NCBI RefSeq assembly: GCF_039621855.1
Contig: NZ_CP155071.1
Location: 3,782,001 to 3,846,000, forward strand
Source of the DNA: Erwinia sp. HDF1-3R
Lineage (GTDB): Bacteria > Pseudomonadota > Gammaproteobacteria > Enterobacterales > Enterobacteriaceae
Reading direction: 5' to 3'
DNA length: 64,000 bases
Part shown: positions 1 through 8,598 of the stretch, piece after piece
Position numbering within the stretch: the first letter of the stretch is position 1
Layout of the letters: the number at the start of each line of letters is the position of its first letter
The notes under the pieces: generated by a model
What the model saw: only the letters and a program-made list of their open reading frames with translations
Told to the model about the DNA's origin: nothing
The model's database searches: none
Position numbers and translations under genes: made by a program

Positions 1-1
1 C

Positions 2-718
2 GGCTTTGCCTACCTGTCAGCCTACGGCTGCAGGAGTGTTGAAGAGGCGATTGCCTACCGCAGCAATTTCAGCCAGCGCGAAGGGATGCTGATCTGGCCT
101 GACTTCATCAACTTTGACACCGTGCTGAAGGCGGACGCGACGGCCTACGCCACCGCCCGCGCGCTGGGCCTGCGCGCCAAAATCGACGAGCAGACCGGCT
201 GGCACAAGTCCCTGTCAAACGTTGGCGTGAACGGCGTCACCGGCATTTCAAAAGACGTTTTCTGGGACCTGCAGGATCCGGCCACTGATGCGGGCCTGCT
301 GAACCAGAACGACGTCACCACGCTGATCCGTAAAGACGGCTTCCGCTTCTGGGGTTCCCGCTGCCTCAGTGATGACGCGCTGTTTCAGTTTGAGTGTTAC
401 ACCCGCACAGCGCAGGTGCTCATGGACACGATGGCAGAAGCGCAGATGTGGTCCGTTGACGGCGCGCTGAACCCGTCGCTGGCCCGCGACATCATCGAAA
501 GCATCCGCGCGAAGCTGCGCAGCCTGGTGAATCAGGGCTATCTGATTGGCGCGGACTGCTGGCTGGACGAGAGCGTGAACGACAAGGACACGCTCAAGGC
601 GGGCAAGCTGATGATCGATTACGACTACACGCCGGTGGCGCCACTGGAAAACCTGCTTCTGCGCCAGCGCATCACTGACCAGTATCTGGTCGACTTCAGC
701 AGCCGCGTCAGCGCATAA
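2..718 (+). CDS. FI: P2-family contractile tail sheath protein FI (5' end cut by window)
   Basis: This frame is open from base 2 and ends with TAA at 718, so only the C-terminal part of about 238 residues is seen; P2 FI is near 396 aa. The sheath subunit polymerises around the tail tube and contracts to drive the tube into the host. The visible part contains the typical FI C-terminal segments [27 protein letters not shown] and [11 protein letters not shown]. It sits 12 bp upstream of the tube gene, as in P2. The ATG at 86 is internal and not a real start. Confidence 0.93.
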   Translation, partial: GFAYLSAYGCRSVEEAIAYRSNFSQREGMLIWPDFINFDTVLKADATAYATARALGLRAKIDEQTGWHKSLSNVGVNGVTGISKDVFWDLQDPATDAGLLNQNDVTTLIRKDGFRFWGSRCLSDDALFQFECYTRTAQVLMDTMAEAQMWSVDGALNPSLARDIIESIRAKLRSLVNQGYLIGADCWLDESVNDKDTLKAGKLMIDYDYTPVAPLENLLLRQRITDQYLVDFSSRVSA

Positions 719-730
719 GGAGACGGAAAG

Positions 731-1246
731 ATGGCATTACCCCGCAAACTCAAGCATCTGAACCTGTTCAACGCAGGCAACAACTGGCAGGGGCTGGTTG
801 AGTCCGTGACGCTGCCGAAATTCACCCGCAAGTTTGAGAAGTATCGCGGCGGTGGCATGGCCGGTGCTGTGGACATTGACATGGGCCTGGACGATGGCGC
901 GCTGGATACGGAATTCACCATTGGCGGCACTGAAGCGCTGCTGATTAAGCAGATGGGCACCACCACTGTGGACGGCATTCAGCTGCGCTTTACCGGCTCC
1001 ATTCAGCGCGACGACACCGGCGAAGTGCAAGCGGTCGAGCTGGTCACGCGCGGACGCTATAAGGAGCTGGACTCCGGCGAATGGAAAACCGGCGAATCCA
1101 GCACCACCAAAGTGTCCGGCACCAACAGTTACGCAAAGCTGACCATCAACGGCGAAGTGCTCTATGAGTGCGATCTGGTGAACATGATCGAAATCGTGGG
1201 CGGCACCGACCTGATGGAAGCGCACCGCAACGCGCTGGGCCTGTAA
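731..1246 (+). CDS. FII: P2-family tail tube protein FII
   Basis: This 171-residue protein is almost exactly the P2 FII length. It forms the inner tail tube through which DNA passes. It begins MALPRKLKHLNLFN after a GGAGACGGA ribosome site and carries the family signature region with KFEKYRGGGMAGAVDIDMG (residues about 36-54). It follows the sheath gene by 12 bp and precedes the E/E' assembly chaperone gene, the standard P2 order. Recognition is by remembered family sequence. Confidence 0.93.
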   Translation: MALPRKLKHLNLFNAGNNWQGLVESVTLPKFTRKFEKYRGGGMAGAVDIDMGLDDGALDTEFTIGGTEALLIKQMGTTTVDGIQLRFTGSIQRDDTGEVQAVELVTRGRYKELDSGEWKTGESSTTKVSGTNSYAKLTINGEVLYECDLVNMIEIVGGTDLMEAHRNALGL

Positions 1247-1302
1247 TCACCCCGGCAGGCGCTGCGCCTGCCGCTTATTTCTCTTTTTAACGGAGCTGCA
1301 TC

Positions 1303-1611
1303 ATGACTGACAAAATCACCACAAATGAAAAAATCGTTGAGCTGGACACCCCGATCCTGCGCGGCAAAAGCGAAATCACACACATCACCGTGCGCAAGCC
1401 ACAGTCCGGTGCGCTGCGTGGCACCCGCCTGCAGGCGCTGCTGGACATGGACGTGAACGCACTGATCACCGTGCTGCCGCGCATTACCACCCCGGCGCTG
1501 ACCACGGCGGAAATTAACGAAATGGACCCCGCCGATCTGGTCAGCCTGTCAGTGGAGGTGGTCACTTTTTTGCTGAAGAAGTCGGTCCTGTCGGATTTAG
1601 CGACGGCCTGA
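1303..1611 (+). CDS. E: P2-family tail assembly protein E
   Basis: E is a 102-residue protein that, with its frameshifted form E+E', assists assembly of the tail around the tape measure protein in P2-like phages. Its start follows a GGAG site (about 9 nt upstream). The segment ITHITVRKPQSGALRGTRLQ is typical of the family. Near the 3' end, at 1566-1572, the frame contains T TTT TTG, the -1 slippery heptamer found in P2 E. The in-frame product stops at 1611. Confidence 0.9.
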   Translation: MTDKITTNEKIVELDTPILRGKSEITHITVRKPQSGALRGTRLQALLDMDVNALITVLPRITTPALTTAEINEMDPADLVSLSVEVVTFLLKKSVLSDLATA

Positions 1612-1745
1612 CGGTAGACGATCTGGTGGCGGACATCGCCACCGTCTTTCACTGGCCGCCCTCCGTTACCGAGTCCATGACGCTGACCGAAGTTCTGGAG
1701 TGGCGGCACAAAGCAATCCTGCGACACAGGGCCAGCGATGAGTGA
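1303..1745 (+). CDS. E': Tail assembly frameshift product E+E'
   Basis: A -1 shift at T TTT TTG (1566-1572) moves ribosomes from the E frame into an open frame that resumes at 1572 (GCT GAA GAA GTC) and ends with TGA at 1743-1745. The total is about 147 residues. The extension contains VDDLVADIATVFHWPPS and TEVLEWRHKA, characteristic of P2-like E'. It overlaps the start of T at 1738 by a few bases. The arrangement copies the P2 E+E' recoding event and the lambda G/GT logic. Frameshifting efficiency cannot be seen from sequence. Confidence 0.85.
1566..1572 (+). promoter_or_regulatory. -1 ribosomal frameshift slippery site (T TTT TTG)
   Basis: In the E frame the codons read ACT TTT TTG, giving the X XXY YYZ heptamer T TTT TTG. 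Shifting -1 opens the E' frame, which reads through to 1745. The same heptamer type is used in P2 E. Confidence 0.85.
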
Positions 1746-4425
1746 TAAAAATCTGCGTTTACAGGTCGTGCTGGGCGCGGTCGATAAGCTGACGCCCCCC
1801 TTCCGCAGCGCCCGCGACAGCACGCGCGAGCTGGCTGGCACACTGCGCGACACGCGCAACACCCTCAAGGCGCTGGACGCTCAGGCCGGACGCATTGACG
1901 GCTTCCGTAAAACCCGCTCACAGCTTGCCGTGACCGCCCATAACCTCAAAGCCGCCCGCGAAGAAGCCGCGCGGATGGCCGTGCAGTTTACGGAAACAAA
2001 CAAGCCTACCGCCGCGCAGGCCCGCGTGCTGGAGCAGGCAAAGAACCGCGCCAGCCAGCTGCAGCAGACTTACAACGGGCTGCGCCTGTCGGTGCAGCGG
2101 CAGCGTGAGGCGCTGGGTGCTGCCGGTGTCGATACGAAGAAACTGAGCCAGGCACAGCGCGAGCTGAAAAGTCAGTCGGACGAGGCGCGCGCCGCCATTG
2201 ACCGGCAGCAGCAGGCGCTTAAAAAGCTGGGAGATCGGCAGGCAAAAATGCGCGCGGTACGTGAGCGATATTCCCGATCGCTTGAGGTGCGCGACCACGT
2301 GGCCGGTGCCGGTGCGGCAACGTCTGCTGCCGGGCTGGCAATGGGCGCGCCGGTGCTGGCCTCCGTGCAATCTTCAGCGGCAATGGAAGACGCCATGAAA
2401 GGCGTGGCAAAGCAGGTTAACGGGCTGCGCGACGACAGCGGCAACCGCACGAAGCAGTTCTATGACATGCAGGCCGCCATCAAGGCCGCCAGTGAGCAAC
2501 TGCCTATGGAAAACGGCGCGATTGACTACGCCGCCCTGGTTGAGGGTGGCGCGCGCATGGGCGTGACTAACCAGAACGATTCTTATGAAGACCAGAAGCG
2601 GGACCTGCTGGCCTTTGCCACCACAGCGGCGAAGGCGTCCACTGCGTTTGAGCTGGCCGAAGGGCTGGGCAAGATTGCGCAGCTGTACAAAATCCCCACG
2701 CGAAACATTGAACAGCTGGGCGATGCACTGAACTACCTGGACGATAACGCCATGTCCAAAGGGGCGGACATCATTGATGTGCTGCAGCGTATGGGTGGCG
2801 TGGCCGACAGGATGAACTTCCGTCAGGTGGCGGCGCTGGGTTCAACATTCCTGACGCTGGGTGCCACCTCTGAGATTGCAGCCAGTTCCGCTAATGCCAT
2901 GGTGCGCGAGCTGTCTATAGCCACGATGCAGAGTAACCGGTTTATGGACGGCATGGACCTGCTGAAACTGGACCCGGCAAAGATTGAAAAGCAGATGACC
3001 ACTGATGCGATGGGCACCATCATGCGCGTTCTGGAAAAGGTTAAAAAACTGCCGGACAGCAAGAGAGTGCCCGCGCTGACGATGCTCTTTGGCAAAGAAT
3101 TTGGGCCTGCAGCGGCAAAACTTGTCAATAACATGCCGGAGCTGCGCCGACAGCTGGCACTGACACAGGGGGATGCTGCAAAGGGTTCGATGCAGAAGGA
3201 ATCTGACATCAACAAGGACTCGCTTTCGGCACAGTGGATGCTGACCAAAACCGGCGTTTCCAACACCATGAGCGACCTGGGCGATTCGCTGCGCACGCCG
3301 CTGATGGACATCATGAACATGGTGAAAAAAGTTACCGGTGCAACCCGCCGCTGGGTGGAAAACAACAAGGAGCTGGCGGGCACGCTGGTAAAAGCAGCGG
3401 CGGTCATATCGGCGGTGGTGCTGATGCTGGGCACGTTCATGATCGGCCTGGCAGCAATGCTGGGACCGCTTGCGCTGCTGCGGCTCAGCTTCAACGTGTT
3501 AGGTATCAAAGCATTCAGCGCCTTCGGACTAATTAAAAGCGCCATCGGCATCGTGGGGAACGGCGTGCTGTGGCTGGGGCGGCTGATGTTCGCAAACCCG
3601 ATTCTGGCCGTTATCGGGCTGATTGCCGCCGGGGCGCTGCTTATCTGGCAGAACTGGGACACGCTGGGGCCAAAACTTGCCGCGCTGTGGGACGGCATCA
3701 GCACAAAGGTCAGCAGCGTCTGGACCGCGATCCGCACCTACATCAGCACAAAGTGGGGTGAGATTGTAGCCGACGCGAAGGTGCTGCCCGCGCGGTTTCA
3801 GGAGGCCGGTTCACAGATGATTGACGGCCTGATGGCGGGCATCAGTCAGAAGTGGGACGCCATCAAAAACAAGCTGTCGTCACTGACCGACTACCTGCCG
3901 GACTTTCTGAAACCGGGCGGCGATAAGTCCGGCGGGCCGCAGCTGCCGCGCGCGGCGCAGGCAAAAACGGGGGGCGGTGTATCCCTGCCGCCGGGAGGTT
4001 TTCCGGCGTTTGCGGGCATGTACGACAGCGGCGGCTTTATCCCGTCCGGTCAGTTTGGTGTGGCCGGTGAGAACGGACCGGAGCTGGTCAGCGGTCCGGC
4101 GAACGTGACCAGCCGCCGGAGCACCGCACGGCTGGCGGCACTGGCGGCGCTGACGCTGGGCGGCGCAGCGACGGCGGAGACAAACCCCCTGCACCCGCTG
4201 AGCCTGCCTGTTCAGGCGTACCGGCAGGAAGCACCGCGCATGAGTGGCAGTGCTACACAGGGAGCTGCGCCGCTGATTCATGCCTCCTTCACCATCGTGC
4301 AGCAGCCGGGGCAGAATCAGCAGGATCTGGTTGATGAGGTGATGCGCAGGCTGGAGGCAAAAGAGCGGCAGGCGCAGGCCCGCGCCCGCAGCAGTTACCG
4401 CGACAGGGGAGGATTTGAGGAATGA
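1738..4425 (+). CDS. T: P2-family tail tape measure protein T
   Basis: This 895-residue protein is the largest in the tail module and sets tail length; P2 T is about 815 aa. The first 200 residues are rich in Gln, Arg, Ala and Glu and look coiled-coil (LKALDAQAGRIDG, QLQQTYNGLRLSVQRQREAL). A long hydrophobic stretch near residues 550-640 (AAVISAVVLMLGTFMIGLAAML; ANPILAVIGLIAAGALLIW) would suit membrane insertion during DNA entry. The C terminus is Gly/Pro-rich and carries FGVAGENGPELV, common in tape measure proteins. It overlaps E' upstream and U downstream by 4 bp. Confidence 0.93.
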   Translation: MSDKNLRLQVVLGAVDKLTPPFRSARDSTRELAGTLRDTRNTLKALDAQAGRIDGFRKTRSQLAVTAHNLKAAREEAARMAVQFTETNKPTAAQARVLEQAKNRASQLQQTYNGLRLSVQRQREALGAAGVDTKKLSQAQRELKSQSDEARAAIDRQQQALKKLGDRQAKMRAVRERYSRSLEVRDHVAGAGAATSAAGLAMGAPVLASVQSSAAMEDAMKGVAKQVNGLRDDSGNRTKQFYDMQAAIKAASEQLPMENGAIDYAALVEGGARMGVTNQNDSYEDQKRDLLAFATTAAKASTAFELAEGLGKIAQLYKIPTRNIEQLGDALNYLDDNAMSKGADIIDVLQRMGGVADRMNFRQVAALGSTFLTLGATSEIAASSANAMVRELSIATMQSNRFMDGMDLLKLDPAKIEKQMTTDAMGTIMRVLEKVKKLPDSKRVPALTMLFGKEFGPAAAKLVNNMPELRRQLALTQGDAAKGSMQKESDINKDSLSAQWMLTKTGVSNTMSDLGDSLRTPLMDIMNMVKKVTGATRRWVENNKELAGTLVKAAAVISAVVLMLGTFMIGLAAMLGPLALLRLSFNVLGIKAFSAFGLIKSAIGIVGNGVLWLGRLMFANPILAVIGLIAAGALLIWQNWDTLGPKLAALWDGISTKVSSVWTAIRTYISTKWGEIVADAKVLPARFQEAGSQMIDGLMAGISQKWDAIKNKLSSLTDYLPDFLKPGGDKSGGPQLPRAAQAKTGGGVSLPPGGFPAFAGMYDSGGFIPSGQFGVAGENGPELVSGPANVTSRRSTARLAALAALTLGGAATAETNPLHPLSLPVQAYRQEAPRMSGSATQGAAPLIHASFTIVQQPGQNQQDLVDEVMRRLEAKERQAQARARSSYRDRGGFEE

Positions 4426-4907
4426 TGATGACGCTGGGCTTATTTGTTTTCATGCTGAAAACGGTGCCGTATCAGGAACTGCAGTATCAGCGCAGCTGGC
4501 GTTTACCGTCAAACAGCCGCGTGGGCGCGAGGCCGTCGCTGCAGTTTTTAGGCCCGGACAACGACACGCTGACGCTTTCCGGCGTGCTGCTGCCGGAGAT
4601 TACCGGCGGCAGGCTGTCGCTGTTTGCGCTTGAGCAGATTGCGGAGCTGGGCCGCGCATGGCCGCTCATTGAGGGCAGCGGGACGATTTACGGCATGTTC
4701 GTGATTGAAAGCCTGAGTCAGACCAAAGCGGAGTTCTTCAGCAGCGGCGTGTGCCGCCGCATTGAATTCACGCTGACGCTGAAGCGCACCGATGAATCTC
4801 TGGGGGAAATGTTCGGCAGCCTCAGCGATCAGCTGTCTGCCATGCAGGGCGCAGCAGTTACCGCCGCCGGGAAGGTGAGCGCGGCAGCAGGAGGATTATT
4901 TTCATGA
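4422..4907 (+). CDS. U: P2-family tail protein U
   Basis: This 161-residue protein matches P2 U (159 aa), a tail protein needed for tail completion. Typical segments are MLKTVPYQELQYQRSWRLP, LFALEQIAELGRAWPLIEG and RRIEFTLTLKRTDE. Three ATG codons in tandem (4422, 4425, 4428) follow a GAGGATTTGAGG ribosome site, so the exact start is uncertain by a few codons. The first overlaps the T stop codon, implying translational coupling. It overlaps D by 4 bp downstream. Confidence 0.9.
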   Translation: MMMTLGLFVFMLKTVPYQELQYQRSWRLPSNSRVGARPSLQFLGPDNDTLTLSGVLLPEITGGRLSLFALEQIAELGRAWPLIEGSGTIYGMFVIESLSQTKAEFFSSGVCRRIEFTLTLKRTDESLGEMFGSLSDQLSAMQGAAVTAAGKVSAAAGGLFS

Positions 4908-6007
4908 TGACCAGCCCGTGGATTAACGGTCAGCAGAACTCCCCCGCTTTCCGGCTGACGATGGACGGTGCAGATATCACGCAGAAGCTGGAAAAGCGCC
5001 TGCTGAGCCTGACGCTCACTGACAACCGGGGCTTTGAGGCGGACCAGTTGGACATTGAGCTGGACGACGCGGACGGCCAGCTGCAGCTGCCGCGCCGGGG
5101 CATTGTGCTGTCGCTTTCGCTGGGCTGGCAGGGTGAGGCGCTGTTTCCGAAAGGCAGCTATACGGTTGACGAGATCGAGCACAGCGGCACACCTGACCGC
5201 CTGACGCTGCGGGCGCGCAGCGCGGACTTCCGGCAGACGCTGAACACGAAGCGGGAAAAGTCCTGGCACAAAACCACTGCGGGGGAAATTGTCCAGGATA
5301 TCGCCGGGCGGCACAAACTGAAGGCTGCGATGGGTGAGGACATGGCAGCAACAGAAATAGACCATCTTGATCAGACCAATGAATCAGACGCCAGCTTTCT
5401 GATGCGCCTAGCTAAACAGTGCGGTGCGGTGGCCTGCGTCAAGGACGGTAATCTGCTGTTTATCCGCCAGGGTCAGGGTAAAACGGCAAGCGGCAGAGCG
5501 CTGCCGGTTATCACCCTTCAGCGCAGGGACGGAGACAGCCACCGCTTCACCCTGGCGGACCGGGACGCCTACACCGGCGTGATTGCCAGCTGGCTGCACA
5601 CCCGCGAACCGGCAAAGAAGCCAGTGGCGAAGGTGAAGCGCAGACGCCGTAAAACCACGGTGAAGAAAAAGAAGGAACCGGAGGCGAAGCAAGGGGATTA
5701 CCTTATCGGCACGGACGAGAACGTGCTCGTACTGAGCCGCACTTACGCGAACCGGGGCAACGCCGAACGGGCGGCAAAAATGCAGTGGGAGCGCCTGCAG
5801 CGTGGTGTTGCAACATTCTCAATCCAGCTGGCGAAGGGGCGCGCAGAGCTTTACACGGAAATGCCGGTGAAGGTAAGCGGCTTCAAGCAGCAGATTGATG
5901 CGGGGGAATGGATCATCACAACGCTGACGCACAGCCTGAGCGCTGACAGCGGATATACGACCAGTATCGAACTTGAAGTTAAAATCGAGGACTCAAACGT
6001 GCAATAG
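4904..6007 (+). CDS. D: P2-family tail hub / late control protein D
   Basis: This 367-residue protein belongs to the phage late control D family (P2 D, about 387 aa), a baseplate hub related to VgrG and to the gp27 fold. It opens with PAFRLTMDGADITQKLEKRL, followed by LSLTLTDNRGFEADQLDIEL, a clear family signature. A Lys/Arg-rich stretch near residues 237-260 (VKRRRRKTTVKKKKEPEAK) interrupts the domain and is a linker seen in this family. Its start overlaps U by 4 bp. It is the last structural gene before ogr. Confidence 0.92.
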   Translation: MMTSPWINGQQNSPAFRLTMDGADITQKLEKRLLSLTLTDNRGFEADQLDIELDDADGQLQLPRRGIVLSLSLGWQGEALFPKGSYTVDEIEHSGTPDRLTLRARSADFRQTLNTKREKSWHKTTAGEIVQDIAGRHKLKAAMGEDMAATEIDHLDQTNESDASFLMRLAKQCGAVACVKDGNLLFIRQGQGKTASGRALPVITLQRRDGDSHRFTLADRDAYTGVIASWLHTREPAKKPVAKVKRRRRKTTVKKKKEPEAKQGDYLIGTDENVLVLSRTYANRGNAERAAKMQWERLQRGVATFSIQLAKGRAELYTEMPVKVSGFKQQIDAGEWIITTLTHSLSADSGYTTSIELEVKIEDSNVQ

Positions 6008-6064
6008 TAATATTTATTATCCTTTTGGATGATCAAGTTAGATATTCAACAGGGCGAATCCTAA

Positions 6065-6322
6065 ATGATGAATTGTCCAAAGTGCTCTCACGCTGCACAC
6101 ACACGCAGCAGTGTTGTGCTCTCTGAGAACACAAAAGAACGATACAATCAATGCCAGAACATCAACTGCGGATGTACTTTCAAATCCTTAGAAACTGTAA
6201 CCGATATAATCATGTGTCCAGGCAGAGTAAATCCCGTACCGCCCCACCCTGCCCTGCCCGTGGAGGCTCCAAAACATCCCAAGGCCAACTCTGGCTCTAA
6301 CCCGCTTCGGCGGGTTTTTTAA
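6065..6322 (+). CDS. ogr: Ogr/Delta-type late transcription activator
   Basis: This 85-residue zinc-finger protein is like P2 Ogr (72 aa), which activates phage late promoters through the RNA polymerase alpha C-terminal domain. The four zinc-binding cysteines are visible as MNCPKCSHAAH and QCQNINCGC (C4, C7, C30, C35). The family motif TKERYNQCQN is present. It is longer than P2 Ogr: the last residues NPLRRVF are encoded by a terminator hairpin whose T tract supplies the TAA stop. Either of two ATGs (6065, 6068) could start it. Confidence 0.9.
   Translation: MMNCPKCSHAAHTRSSVVLSENTKERYNQCQNINCGCTFKSLETVTDIIMCPGRVNPVPPHPALPVEAPKHPKANSGSNPLRRVF
6299..6320 (+). terminator. Terminator overlapping the ogr stop codon
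   Basis: AACCCGC-TTCG-GCGGGTT forms a perfect 7-bp stem with a UUCG tetraloop, followed by T residues running into the TAA stop of ogr. This is a classical rho-independent terminator for the late prophage operon. Confidence 0.85.
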
Positions 6323-6375
6323 TGCCTACATTTGACTACAAAATAAATCTGCGTAGCCAATCCGTGGACAAGACA

Positions 6376-6409
6376 ATAAAAAAAGGGGCTGGCATCACGC
6401 CAACCCCTT
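6376..6409 (-). terminator. Terminator of the rpsP-rimM-trmD-rplS operon
   Basis: On the - strand AAGGGGTTGGC and GCCAGCCCCTT form an 11-bp stem (one G:U pair) followed by a run of about seven T, 40 bp downstream of the rplS stop. Confidence 0.9.
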
Positions 6410-6447
6410 GTTTCATATTAACTTTCAGATGTCGCGTTAGCGAGTCC

Positions 6448-6840
<393 letters not shown>

Positions 6841-7665
6841 CTACTGCCGGGACTGCCCATCATCGTTATGTTGCTGGTTGAACTCCCGCTGGAATTCGGT
6901 TAGCAACGTTGCTTGCTCTTCAGTCAGAGCCAGGTTTTCCAGAAGTTCAGGTCTTCTTAGCCAGGTACGGCCCAGCGACTGCTTCAGGCGCCAACGGCGA
7001 ATTTCAGCATGGTTGCCCGACAGCAGAACTGGCGGAACCTCCATCCCTTCTAATACCTCAGGTCGGGTATAGTGGGGGCAATCCAGCAGACCATCAGAAA
7101 ACGAATCTTCTTCGGCCGACGCCTGCTTGCCCAGTACGCCAGGTATAAACCGGGCGACAGAGTCAATCAGCGTCATTGCGGGTAGCTCACCACCGCTGAG
7201 AACGTAATCGCCAATCGACCATTCTTCGTCGATCTCGGTTTTGATTACGCGCTCATCAATCCCTTCATAGCGACCGCAAACCAGAATTAACTTCTCGCTT
7301 GTCGCCAGTTCGCAAACGCCGTTTTGATCGAGTTTGCGCCCCTGAGGTGAAAGATAAATCACCTTTGCACCTTCTCCTGCCGCTGCTTTTGCTGCGTGGA
7401 TGGCATCCCGTAAGGGTTGAACCATCATTAGCATCCCCGGTCCGCCACCGTAAGGACGTTCGTCCACGGTACGGTGCCGGTCATGAGCGAAGTCACGAGG
7501 ACTCCAGCTCTGAATGCTGAGCAGGCCATTTTTTACTGCCCGGCCGGTTACTCCGTAGTCGGTAACCGCGCTAAACATCTCCGGGAACAGGCTGATTATG
7601 CCTATCCACAGCGACGGCGCTGGCGTGTTACCACGTTGTCCGGAGCTCAAAAACCAGGATCCCAA
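6841..7665 (-). CDS. trmD: tRNA (guanine-37-N1)-methyltransferase TrmD
   Basis: TrmD methylates G37 of tRNAs reading CNN and UGG-type codons using SAM, which prevents frameshifting. SPOUT-family motifs are clear: [39 protein letters not shown] and [20 protein letters not shown]. The start is unusual. E. coli TrmD begins at the Trp-Ile-Gly-Ile-Ile-Ser segment, but here the aligned initiator position (7611-7609) is CTG. The only in-frame ATG is at 7665, overlapping the rimM stop, with a TTG five codons later. The long form is given; the biological start may be the CTG, giving about 256 aa. Confidence 0.95.
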   Translation of the reverse strand: MGSWFLSSGQRGNTPAPSLWIGIISLFPEMFSAVTDYGVTGRAVKNGLLSIQSWSPRDFAHDRHRTVDERPYGGGPGMLMMVQPLRDAIHAAKAAAGEGAKVIYLSPQGRKLDQNGVCELATSEKLILVCGRYEGIDERVIKTEIDEEWSIGDYVLSGGELPAMTLIDSVARFIPGVLGKQASAEEDSFSDGLLDCPHYTRPEVLEGMEVPPVLLSGNHAEIRRWRLKQSLGRTWLRRPELLENLALTEEQATLLTEFQREFNQQHNDDGQSRQ

Positions 7666-8195
7666 TCTACTTCGATACTGCCGGTAGAGAGATCGACATT
7701 CTTGATAACCTGTCCATCAAGGAACGGAATCAGCCGCTCCTTCGCACCAAATGCATCCTTCAGGTTTGCTTTCACGACGAGAACGTCGTTCGAACCGGTT
7801 TCCATCAACTCCGTGACTTTACCCAGTTCGTAGCCTTCAGTTGTGACCACCTGGCAACCGATAAGGTCTTTCCAGTAATAGTCACCGCTGTCCAGCACAG
7901 GCAGCTGTTCAGAATTAACGATAATCTCGCAATTCGTCAGCAGACCTGCTGCATCACGATCTTCAATGCCTTTGACCTTGATGATCATGTCCTGATTGTG
8001 GCGCTTCCAGCCTTCCAGCTCGATTAGCTGCCATTGACCCGCCCGCTGGATAAACCACGGCTGATAGTCAAAAATGCTTTCGGCATCTTCGGTGGAGGAA
8101 AACACTTTGAGCCAACCACGGATGCCATAGGCCGATCCCATTTTCCCTAATACTAACGGGTTAGCGGGAGGCTGCGCGGCGAGTTGCTTGCTCAT
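7647..8195 (-). CDS. rimM: Ribosome maturation factor RimM
   Basis: RimM binds S19 and helps mature the 30S subunit head. From the chosen ATG (8195) the protein is 182 aa, the same as E. coli, and starts [13 protein letters not shown]. An ATG three codons upstream (8204) is less likely. The N-terminal RimM domain ([20 protein letters not shown]) and the PRC-barrel C terminus ending [10 protein letters not shown] are present. It lies between rpsP and trmD and overlaps the long form of trmD. Confidence 0.97.
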   Translation of the reverse strand: MSKQLAAQPPANPLVLGKMGSAYGIRGWLKVFSSTEDAESIFDYQPWFIQRAGQWQLIELEGWKRHNQDMIIKVKGIEDRDAAGLLTNCEIIVNSEQLPVLDSGDYYWKDLIGCQVVTTEGYELGKVTELMETGSNDVLVVKANLKDAFGAKERLIPFLDGQVIKNVDLSTGSIEVDWDPGF

Positions 8196-8213
8196 GTTGA
8201 CCACCGTGACAGA

Positions 8214-8462
8214 TTAAGCTGCTTTCTTAGCTTGTTTGATCAGCGCACCAACGCGATCGGACAGCGTAGCGCCCTGGCCAACCCAGTGCTCAATGCGGTC
8301 CAGGTCCAGGCGCAGTGCTTCAGCCTGACCAGATGCGATTGGGTTGAAGAAACCAACGCGCTCAATGAAACGACCGTTGCGAGCATTGCGGCTGTCAGTG
8401 ACGACTACCTGATAAAACGGACGCTTTTTAGCGCCGTGACGTGCCAAACGAATTGTTACCAT
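8214..8462 (-). CDS. rpsP: 30S ribosomal protein S16
   Basis: The 82-residue protein is S16, an early-binding small subunit protein. [20 protein letters not shown] is the standard S16 N terminus. It is the first gene of the S16 operon and follows, after about 130 bp, the ffh gene on the same strand with a terminator/attenuator hairpin between them. Confidence 0.98.
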   Translation of the reverse strand: MVTIRLARHGAKKRPFYQVVVTDSRNARNGRFIERVGFFNPIASGQAEALRLDLDRIEHWVGQGATLSDRVGALIKQAKKAA

Positions 8463-8479
8463 AACATCCTCTTGAGTTA

Positions 8480-8517
8480 ATAAAACAACCGGGCCCCATT
8501 GAGGGAACGGGGCCCGG
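8480..8517 (-). terminator. Terminator/attenuator between ffh and rpsP
   Basis: On the - strand CCGGGCCCC and GGGGCCCGG make a perfect 9-bp GC stem, followed by TTGTTTTATT. It lies downstream of the ffh stop and immediately upstream of rpsP, so it may end ffh transcripts or attenuate entry into the ribosomal protein operon. Confidence 0.8.
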
Positions 8518-8598
8518 ATGCAATATAAAAAGCCCGAAAATTTTACTCATTTTGGCGCAAAAAGCAATCTAATTCGCCTGAGCGCTTTTCCGGCTGAC

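Larger units (their letters stand above)
1..6340 (+). mobile_element. P2-like prophage, right (tail/ogr) end
   Basis: The seven genes from 2 to 6322 follow the P2 order FI, FII, E/E', T, U, D, ogr, all on the + strand with the tight spacing and overlaps of P2-family phages. The next gene, rplS, is a chromosomal gene on the opposite strand, so the prophage boundary lies between about 6322 and 6440. Head, lysis, integrase and early genes would be left of the window. I could not identify the att core from one end alone. Confidence 0.9.

Noticed and set aside
2823-3737. 304-codon open frame antisense to the tape measure gene
   Set aside because: Composition is a shadow of the G+C-rich T gene and the product resembles no known protein.
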